From IMG/VR virus record IMGVR_UViG_3300032053_000177, positions 1-40,908 of that record: a stretch of 40,908 bases of DNA. One strand, written 5' to 3'. Positions within the stretch are counted from its first letter, which is position 1. Every line of letters begins with the position of its first letter. A program made the translations under genes and the position numbers. The DNA is from a virus. Positions 36,087 to 40,908 of the stretch are shown here, one piece after another. Below the pieces are notes generated by a model that searched no databases, was not told where the DNA came from, and was given only the letters and a program-made list of their open reading frames with translations.

Positions 36087-36323
36087 ATGTCCAAGTGGGT
36101 TCAAATATATGAGGTTCCCGCCTCAAAGATGGGAAATTTTTGGACGGTGGCAATTGACAGAGATGGAAATTATGGATGCTCTTGCCCCGTCTGGAAATTT
36201 CGCAGGCTTGAATGTAAACATATTATACAGATCAAAGAAAAATTGAAAAGAAATAAATCTCTTGAAAATCACCTGATAGATTTCAAGAATAAAATTTTAG
36301 AAGAACTGAATGAGGAATTATGA
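36087..36323 (+). CDS. SWIM zinc-finger protein
   Basis: 78 residues. YGCSCPVWKFRRLECKHIIQ matches the SWIM finger (C-x-C-x(n)-C-x-H), preceded by a beta hairpin FWTVAIDRDGNY as is usual. SWIM fingers bind DNA or proteins and often accompany helicases or transposases; here it stands alone. The start ATG at 36087 lies 2 bases after the previous stop, and the stop overlaps the next start (ATGA). Confidence 0.85.
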   Translation: MSKWVQIYEVPASKMGNFWTVAIDRDGNYGCSCPVWKFRRLECKHIIQIKEKLKRNKSLENHLIDFKNKILEELNEEL

Positions 36324-36517
36324 AAAAAAATATACCATTGATCATTACAGTCATAATGAATATTTGTTTTATGGTTATATTTTTTGTTGCTGCCAAAGTT
36401 ACTTATACTTTTCCATCTACTCCATTATGGGTAAAACTTATTACAATACCTCTTTGGTTTACTTGTATTTGGGTTTGTGTTATAATGTGGGATAATTTTG
36501 TGGAAACTTATAAATAA
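36320..36517 (+). CDS. Small two-span membrane protein
   Basis: 65 residues: MKKNIPLIITVIMNICFMVI extends into the first span, then TYTFPSTPLWVK and a second span (LITIPLWFTCIWVCVIMW), ending DNFVETYK. The start overlaps the SWIM stop. Function unknown; inner-membrane location expected. Confidence 0.6.
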   Translation: MKKNIPLIITVIMNICFMVIFFVAAKVTYTFPSTPLWVKLITIPLWFTCIWVCVIMWDNFVETYK

Positions 36518-36537
36518 AGAATAGGAAATCAAATTAC

Positions 36538-36625
36538 GGAAGTGTGGGCATTTGGTAGGCCGTCCTGTCTTGAAAACAGTCACCGCTAATCACGGTTGCA
36601 GGTTCGAATCCTGTCGCTTCCGCCA
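36538..36625 (+). tRNA. tRNA-Ser(TGA)
   Basis: Acceptor GGAAGTG/CGCTTCC with G73 and encoded CCA; anticodon loop CTTGAAA, anticodon TGA; a class II variable arm (CACCG ... CGGT) as expected for serine. It is the only tRNA gene on the plus strand and lies far from the main array. Confidence 0.93.
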
Positions 36626-36633
36626 CCCCAAAG

Positions 36634-36662
36634 TTTACAATCATTTTATTCTATGGTATAAT
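36634..36662 (+). promoter_or_regulatory. Promoter, TTTACA-17-TATAAT
   Basis: TTTACA at 36634-36639, 17-base spacer, TATAAT at 36657-36662. It drives the genes from 36690, just after tRNA-Ser. Confidence 0.8.
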
Positions 36663-36689
36663 AAGTTATCAAATAAAATTGGAGAAATA

Positions 36690-37076
36690 ATGATTCAGTT
36701 TTCCCTTACGGGAATACCCTACATACAAATTGATAGTGATACAAGGGTTATATTTTCAGGCCTGGAAAATGACAGATATAAAAGATTGACTTTTTCCGGT
36801 CACATAATTCAGATGATACGAACTAAAGAAGATGAAAATGGTAAAACAAAAATTACAGAAGTCAGACATTTGAAAGAAAAACTTGGATTTACAATGGATA
36901 TGGATATGTCAAAACTTCCAACCAAAGCGAAGAAAGCATTTTTCTTTACCACAAAATCACAAAAATTATGGAAAGAAATTATAGAAAAATATCTGGATGA
37001 AAATAAAACAATACATAAAAATGATATAAATAAATTCAATAAAGAATTAGAAAATGTAAAATTAGAGGTGAAATAA
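36690..37076 (+). CDS. Hypothetical protein
   Basis: 128 residues: MIQFSLTGIPYIQIDSDTRV and a second strand pair, then a helical Lys-rich half (KAKKAFFFTTKSQKLWKEII) ending in a coiled-coil-like tail. GGAG lies 5 bases before the ATG at 36690; the longer frame upstream reads through tRNA-Ser and was rejected. No family recognised. Confidence 0.62.
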   Translation: MIQFSLTGIPYIQIDSDTRVIFSGLENDRYKRLTFSGHIIQMIRTKEDENGKTKITEVRHLKEKLGFTMDMDMSKLPTKAKKAFFFTTKSQKLWKEIIEKYLDENKTIHKNDINKFNKELENVKLEVK

Positions 37077-37077
37077 A

Positions 37078-37293
37078 ATGAAAATGTCAGGTGATATATT
37101 CAAAAATTGTATTTGTGTCAATGGGAAAAATGTTATAATTAGAAGAATAAAACGATGGTCAAAGTCAGCAAAAATTATGGGCGAACAAAAATCAACAAGA
37201 ATGATTGGATTTTGTCCAAAATGTAAAGGTCACGGTTTTGAAGTAGTTCAAATTTTCTCTAATAATAAAGAATTTTCATCTAAATATAATTGA
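37078..37293 (+). CDS. Small basic protein with Cys pairs
   Basis: 71 residues starting MKMSGDIFKNCICVNGKNVI. NCIC and FCPKCKGHGF give a probable zinc ribbon, with a basic stretch (IIRRIKRWSKSAK) between. The start lies 1 base after the previous stop; GAGGTG is 7 bases upstream. No family recognised. Confidence 0.6.
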   Translation: MKMSGDIFKNCICVNGKNVIIRRIKRWSKSAKIMGEQKSTRMIGFCPKCKGHGFEVVQIFSNNKEFSSKYN

Positions 37294-37323
37294 TGAAAAA
37301 TAGTAATATTATAGGGGGTGCTT

Positions 37324-37581
37324 ATGTTATACAATTATGATCTTCCAAATTCTTCATTTATTACCGATGTATCATATGATGTTGAGAGTGAAGAATTGAC
37401 AATTGGTTTTGAAAGTGGAACAGAGTATATATATTACGAAGTTCCCGCAGGATTGGTTGCTCAATTGATGTTTTGTGAATCAGCAAGCAATATTTTCAAT
37501 GATGAAATCAAAGATAACTTCGAGTTTGAAAAGGTAGATGGATATGGAGATAATGATCCTGAACCGCTTGAAGAAGATTAG
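37324..37581 (+). CDS. KTSC-domain protein 2
   Basis: 85 residues from the ATG at 37324, 5 bases after AGGGGG. SSFITDVSYDVESEELTIGF, then TEYIYYEVPAGLVAQLM and ASNIFNDEI match the KTSC pattern seen at 31266-31472, but the end is acidic (DNDPEPLEED). It was probably duplicated from, or shares ancestry with, the first copy. Function unknown. Confidence 0.82.
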   Translation: MLYNYDLPNSSFITDVSYDVESEELTIGFESGTEYIYYEVPAGLVAQLMFCESASNIFNDEIKDNFEFEKVDGYGDNDPEPLEED

Positions 37582-37592
37582 AAAGTAGAAAA

Positions 37593-38585
37593 ATGAGAGA
37601 AGCAACTGTTCAAATTATAAAAAATGTTGAAGCGATTGAAAACGCAGATATGCTTGAACAGGCCACTGTTTTAGGATGGAAGGTTGTTGTCAAAAAGGGC
37701 GAATTCAAGATTGGGGATAAGTGCGTCTTTGTTGAGTTAGATTCTTTACTTCCAGAGAAACCAGAATTTGAATTTCTCCGAAACAAGAAATTCAGAATCA
37801 AAACAGTTCGCCTACGTGGAGCATTATCTCAAGGTATTATTTTTCCTTTATCTATTCTTCCATCAAAAGAATATGACCTATATGAAGAAAGTGAAGATGT
37901 ATCCGAAATCATTGGCGTCACTCACTATGAAAAACCTATTCCGGTAAATCTTCGTGGACAAGTAAAAGGGAATTTTCCACCATATATTCCAAAAACAGAT
38001 GAACCACGAATTCAAAACTATCCAAATATTTTGGATGAATTTATGGGAGTAGATTGTTATATCTCTGTAAAATGTGATGGAACAAGCGCAACATTTTCAA
38101 TGAAAGATGGTGATTTCAATGTATGTTCTCGTAATTTAGCATATAAAGAAACAGATGAAATTATTTACTGGAAGATTGCAAAAAAATATAATATAGAAAA
38201 AATTCTTTCATTATATAAGAATTATGCAATTCAAGGTGAAATTTGTGGTCCTGGGATTCAGAAAAATAGACTTGGGCTGAAAGATTATGAACTTCTTGTT
38301 TTTGATCTTTGGGATATTGACAATCAAGAATATTTAGACTTCGAAGAAATGATGTTTTTTTGTAGACTGAATGGTCTAAAAACTGTTCCTATTGAAGAGG
38401 TAATTGCTTTCAATTTTACCTTTGATAAATTACTTGAAAAAGCAAAAGGTAAATATGAAGGAACCTCAAACCGAAGAGAGGGTATTGTTATTCGCCCATT
38501 GATGGGGCGTTATAGCAGAACACTAAAACGCAGACTTTCAATAAAAGCATTGAATAACGAATACTTAGAAAAAGATGAAGAATAA
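37593..38585 (+). CDS. RNA ligase, Rnl5 (DraRnl)-like
   Basis: 330 residues. The N-terminal OB-like module (VLGWKVVVKKGEFKIGDKCV ... FRIKTVRLRGALSQGIIFP) is followed by a nucleotidyltransferase domain: motif I SVKCDGTSA with AMP-acceptor K160, motif III region YAIQGEICGPG, motif IV EGIVIRPL and motif V RRLSIKALN. An N-terminal OB domain is typical of the Rnl5 group (Deinococcus DraRnl), which seals nicks with RNA at the 3'-OH side. It could repair tRNAs cleaved by host anticodon nucleases, as T4 Rnl1 does (inference from the tRNA-rich genome). The start follows GAAAGTAGAAAA. Confidence 0.87.
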   Translation: MREATVQIIKNVEAIENADMLEQATVLGWKVVVKKGEFKIGDKCVFVELDSLLPEKPEFEFLRNKKFRIKTVRLRGALSQGIIFPLSILPSKEYDLYEESEDVSEIIGVTHYEKPIPVNLRGQVKGNFPPYIPKTDEPRIQNYPNILDEFMGVDCYISVKCDGTSATFSMKDGDFNVCSRNLAYKETDEIIYWKIAKKYNIEKILSLYKNYAIQGEICGPGIQKNRLGLKDYELLVFDLWDIDNQEYLDFEEMMFFCRLNGLKTVPIEEVIAFNFTFDKLLEKAKGKYEGTSNRREGIVIRPLMGRYSRTLKRRLSIKALNNEYLEKDEE

Positions 38586-38587
38586 AC

Positions 38588-38638
38588 ATTATAGCATAAA
38601 GATTTTTTGTTTACAACGATCTACCTTTATGCTATAAT
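38588..38638. other. 14-bp inverted repeat enclosing a promoter
   Basis: ATTATAGCATAAAG at 38588-38601 is the exact complement of CTTTATGCTATAAT at 38625-38638, with a 23-base gap. The right arm ends in the plus-strand -10 box. The left arm carries a mirrored TATAAT with TTGTAA 17 bases away on the minus strand, so it may be an operator or two overlapping divergent promoters. Confidence 0.7.
38610..38638 (+). promoter_or_regulatory. Promoter, TTTACA-17-TATAAT
   Basis: TTTACA at 38610-38615, 17-base spacer, TATAAT at 38633-38638. It drives the secreted Asn/Gln-rich protein and lies inside a 14-bp inverted repeat. Confidence 0.8.
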
Positions 38639-38685
38639 TTTAGAAAATGCTCTTTGAGCATAAAAAAACAAAAGGAGAAAATGTA

Positions 38686-39843
38686 ATGAGAAAAATGTTG
38701 TCAATGGTGATGGTCTTGGTTTTTGTTTTGTTTTCTGCGTTTGCCTTTGCGGGAGATAACAGTTCTGGTGGTAATGTTACTGCTACTGCTACAGGTGGGG
38801 CAGGTGGTGCCGGAGGATCGGCGAATGTTGGAAATGTTGGTAATACAAGTGGTTTTGGAAATACGGTGAATTCATTTTCACCAAATTCTACCGCAAATAG
38901 CACAAATTTGAATGCAAACACTAACACAAATTTGAATACAAATACAAATTTGAACGCTAATACGAATTTGAATTCAAACAAACAAGGTCAAGGTCAGTTA
39001 CAGGGTCAAGGTCAGTTACAGGGTCAGCAAATGAAACAAGGTCAGTCATTGAATAATAACAACAATCAAGTTATTAGTCCAACACAGACCAATAATCAGG
39101 TTGTCAGTCCGACACAGACCAATAATCAGGTTGTCAATCCGACACAGACCAATACCAATTCACAGACTGTAAATATTACCCCAACCGCAACATCGCAGAG
39201 TGTTAATATTCAGAATGAAGCTCCTGCCCAGGGTATCAATCGCCAGTTCGCTATCAATACAGGTGCTATGGGATATGGAGATCAGAATTTTCAGAGTAAT
39301 GATACAAAGGGTCGTGGATGGAATATTTTAGAGCCAGAATTTCTGGATAAAGCAGGTATTCCACGTAAACTTACAATGCAACAGGCAGAAACATTATTGA
39401 AGGGTGGATCAGTTGCAACAGTTCGTATGACCGACATTTTGAAATATGAATTTGATTATTGCTATCGTTATGATAGTATCCCAAAGGATTCAGTATTTCT
39501 TGGTCGTATCTATATGAAAACTAAACAGGGATGGTTCGGTGAAGCGGGAGTTACCGATGATCTTATTGCTAACGCATCTATTCTCGCAATGAAAGCAGGA
39601 CGAAATGGATTTGTTATTGTTCGTCAAGGTGCTATTAGTGATCCTAAATCATCAACCCTTGGTTTGGGTCTTTCTTATACAGCCGCAACTTTGAGCGGAG
39701 ATCAATTACAGAACGCTCAGACTGGTGGTGGTGGAACAGGATTTTCAACATCTTGGGGTTCCAGGGAGTTCAACGATACAATGGTTGTCGTTTTCTTCCA
39801 GAGTAATCAGGGACAAACAGAAGTAAAGAATCAGGTCAAATAG
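38686..39843 (+). CDS. Secreted low-complexity Asn/Gln-rich protein
   Basis: 385 residues from the ATG at 38686 (AGGAG 8 bases upstream). MRKMLSMVMVLVFVLFSAFA is a signal peptide cleaved after FAFA. Residues 23-60 are Gly/Ala/Thr/Ser-rich. Residues 60-180 are short repeats: NTNLNANTNLN, QGQGQLQGQ, and three copies of NNQV(I/V)(S/N)PTQT. Residues 200-385 form a folded domain with an IYMKTKQGWFGEAG segment. Phages and bacteria have similar signal-peptide plus QLQGQ-type proteins of unknown role; amyloid-like or surface-coating behaviour is possible. It is strongly expressed by promoter and terminator quality. Periplasmic or surface location is inferred from the signal peptide. Confidence 0.75.
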   Translation: MRKMLSMVMVLVFVLFSAFAFAGDNSSGGNVTATATGGAGGAGGSANVGNVGNTSGFGNTVNSFSPNSTANSTNLNANTNTNLNTNTNLNANTNLNSNKQGQGQLQGQGQLQGQQMKQGQSLNNNNNQVISPTQTNNQVVSPTQTNNQVVNPTQTNTNSQTVNITPTATSQSVNIQNEAPAQGINRQFAINTGAMGYGDQNFQSNDTKGRGWNILEPEFLDKAGIPRKLTMQQAETLLKGGSVATVRMTDILKYEFDYCYRYDSIPKDSVFLGRIYMKTKQGWFGEAGVTDDLIANASILAMKAGRNGFVIVRQGAISDPKSSTLGLGLSYTAATLSGDQLQNAQTGGGGTGFSTSWGSREFNDTMVVVFFQSNQGQTEVKNQVK

Positions 39844-39870
39844 TTATTGGTTTCCTGTTTGACATAACCC

Positions 39871-39903
39871 AAGGGATGTTGAGAAATCAGCATCCCTTTT
39901 TTT
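39871..39903 (+). terminator. Terminator of secreted-protein gene
   Basis: A long hairpin AAGGGATGTTGA-GAAA-TCAGCATCCCTT with a GAAA tetraloop followed by seven T. Confidence 0.9.
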
Positions 39904-39916
39904 ATAAATATTTTAG

Positions 39917-39945
39917 TTGACTATGTAGGAGTAATATGATATAAT
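39917..39945 (+). promoter_or_regulatory. Promoter, TTGACT-17-TATAAT
   Basis: TTGACT at 39917-39922, 17-base spacer ending ATATGA, TATAAT at 39940-39945. It drives the zinc protein and endonuclease genes at the right end. Confidence 0.82.
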
Positions 39946-39975
39946 GTATATAAATAGATTCTATAAGGAGTTTTT

Positions 39976-40245
39976 ATGCCCAAATGCGCTAAATGCTATT
40001 TCTGGTTGCCACCAGAATTTTTGACAGATGTATCACCAACAGATAAAATTTGTGTATTCTGTGAACATAATTTGAAAGAAATCGCTTATGGTAAAGATAA
40101 GTCTTTGAAAATAACAAAAAAAGAACTTGCAGAAGAATACAAAGTTTTTCTAAGAATGATAAAAGATAAAAACGATATTCTAAAAAAGACAGTAAGGGGA
40201 AACGATGAGGACATTCCCAAAAAAATAAAATTAGAGGAAGGATAA
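39976..40245 (+). CDS. Zinc-finger hypothetical protein
   Basis: 89 residues. MPKCAKCYFWLPPEFL (C4, C7) and DKICVFCEHNLKE (C26, C29) form a zinc ribbon; the rest is a Lys/Glu-rich helix. AAGGAG lies 5 bases before the ATG. It is co-transcribed with the HNH gene 5 bases downstream. The ribbon resembles those found next to HNH nucleases, but the role is unknown. Confidence 0.68.
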   Translation: MPKCAKCYFWLPPEFLTDVSPTDKICVFCEHNLKEIAYGKDKSLKITKKELAEEYKVFLRMIKDKNDILKKTVRGNDEDIPKKIKLEEG

Positions 40246-40250
40246 TTACA

Positions 40251-40769
40251 ATGTTAGAACAAAGATCAGTTATTCTATTGAACGCCGATTATCGCCCAAT
40301 GGGTGTAATTGACTGGAAGAAGGCAATAAGATTGATATTCAAGAAAAAAGTAGAAGTTTTACAGTATGCTGAAACAGTAATTCAAACAGCATCAAAAACT
40401 ATCACTATGCTTTTACCAAAACTGATCCGCCTGTTGAAGTTTGTTCGTTTACTATACAGAAACAAAGTTCCATTCAACAAAAGAAATGTTTTTGTAAGAG
40501 ACGGTTTTACTTGTTGCTATTGCGGAGATAAATCAAATAAATTATCTCTCGATCACGTTGTTCCAAGATCGTCTGGTGGATTATCAACATTTGAAAATGT
40601 TGTTACTGCCTGCTTTTCTTGTAACAACAGAAAGGATAATAAAACACCTGAAAAAGCAGGAATGTTCTTGAAGAAAAGACCATTCGCACCCACTGTAAAT
40701 GAATTTATGTTGATTCAAATTCAGAAACTTGGGCTTGCCGGTGTTTTAAAGGAATATGGATTGTTATAA
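40251..40769 (+). CDS. HNH endonuclease
   Basis: 172 residues. The HNH core is CCYCGDKSNKLSLDHVVPRS then TFENVVTACFSCNNRK, with zinc-binding Cys pairs (CYC-x, CFSC) and the His-Asn-His-type residues (LSLDHV, ENVV, NNRK). The N-terminal half (VILLNADYRPMGVIDWKKAI) matches the phage and bacterial HNH group that begins with L-N-A-x-Y-x-P. Such enzymes are either homing nucleases or packaging helpers. Downstream lies a second nuclease of a different type. Confidence 0.9.
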   Translation: MLEQRSVILLNADYRPMGVIDWKKAIRLIFKKKVEVLQYAETVIQTASKTITMLLPKLIRLLKFVRLLYRNKVPFNKRNVFVRDGFTCCYCGDKSNKLSLDHVVPRSSGGLSTFENVVTACFSCNNRKDNKTPEKAGMFLKKRPFAPTVNEFMLIQIQKLGLAGVLKEYGLL

Positions 40770-40770
40770 G

Positions 40771-40908
40771 ATGATTGTTTATTTGTGTAAAAATCTGGCC
40801 GATGGGAAATCTTACATCGGTCAGACAAGTAAAACATTAAAAGAAAGAAAAACACACCATTTTAGTGAAAAAAATAATAATACGTATTTTCATAATTCAT
40901 TAAAAAAA
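40771..40908 (+). CDS. GIY-YIG endonuclease, N-terminal part (cut by window edge)
   Basis: 46 residues visible: MIVYLCKNLADGKSYIGQTS, then TLKERKTHHFSE. VYL ... SYIGQTS is the GIY-YIG motif of Seg- and I-TevI-type homing endonucleases; the catalytic Arg is in LKERK. The start lies 1 base after the HNH stop. The gene continues past the right edge. Confidence 0.8.
   Translation, partial: MIVYLCKNLADGKSYIGQTSKTLKERKTHHFSEKNNNTYFHNSLKK

Noticed and set aside
38940-39160. Repeats in the Asn/Gln-rich gene as a CRISPR or DNA repeat array
   Set aside because: The repeats keep codon phase and encode short peptide repeats within one long frame; there are no spacers.
1-40908. Insertion sequences, integrase or attachment sites
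   Set aside because: No transposase, integrase or terminal inverted repeats were seen; the mobile elements present are homing endonucleases and one intein.

Overview
This window looks like part of the genome of a large, AT-rich, lytic tailed phage of the T4 superfamily. The evidence is a T4-type replication and recombination set: family B DNA polymerase, sliding clamp (gp45-like), clamp loader (gp44- and gp62-like), DnaB-type helicase (gp41-like), UvsY and UvsW. It also has 19 tRNA-like genes, free-standing homing endonucleases, many tiny translationally coupled genes and almost no free space. Shine-Dalgarno sites are strong, and promoters are sigma70-like with a 17-base spacer. The host cannot be named from the sequence. 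TGA, TAA and TAG all serve as stops, so the code is standard.

Layout. 1-7.3 kb (minus): an array of 18 tRNA genes interleaved with small genes (two metallophosphoesterases, a MazG-like pyrophosphohydrolase, a homing endonuclease, zinc-ribbon proteins, an FkbM methyltransferase). Much of the array is probably driven from a consensus promoter at 5041-5069, whose leader contains a structured RNA. 7.3-11 kb: DNA polymerase split by an intein. 11.1-11.8 kb (plus): two FnIII-like proteins, one secreted. 12-16.8 kb (minus): DNA methyltransferase, NADAR protein, a UGA-interrupted lipoprotein and the helicase. 17-18.9 kb (plus): uvsY-uvsW.

18.9-24.1 kb (minus): a tightly coupled operon with a holin-like protein, a P-loop kinase, four ADP-ribosyltransferase-like proteins and small partners. 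Six of the products carry a (L/I)-x-E tripeptide close to the N terminus. This resembles the capsid-targeting and prohead-protease signals of T4 internal proteins, so they may be packaged effectors. 24.7-28.2 kb (minus): a probable ubiquitin-like conjugation and deconjugation module: a beta-grasp protein ending in Gly with its own promoter and terminator, a candidate E2-like protein, an E1-like (ThiF) enzyme and a JAMM protease with a Cys-rich tail. These two regions are the strongest candidates for undescribed systems.

28.2-31 kb (minus): clamp, clamp loader and an HU protein. 31.2-33.3 kb: KTSC protein and small minus-strand genes, including a J-domain-like gene broken by a one-base shift. 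33.4-40.9 kb (plus): many short orphan genes, tRNA-Ser, an Rnl5-type RNA ligase, a secreted low-complexity Asn/Gln-rich protein, an HNH nuclease and the start of a GIY-YIG nuclease.

All functions come from reading motifs in the translated sequence; no database search was run.
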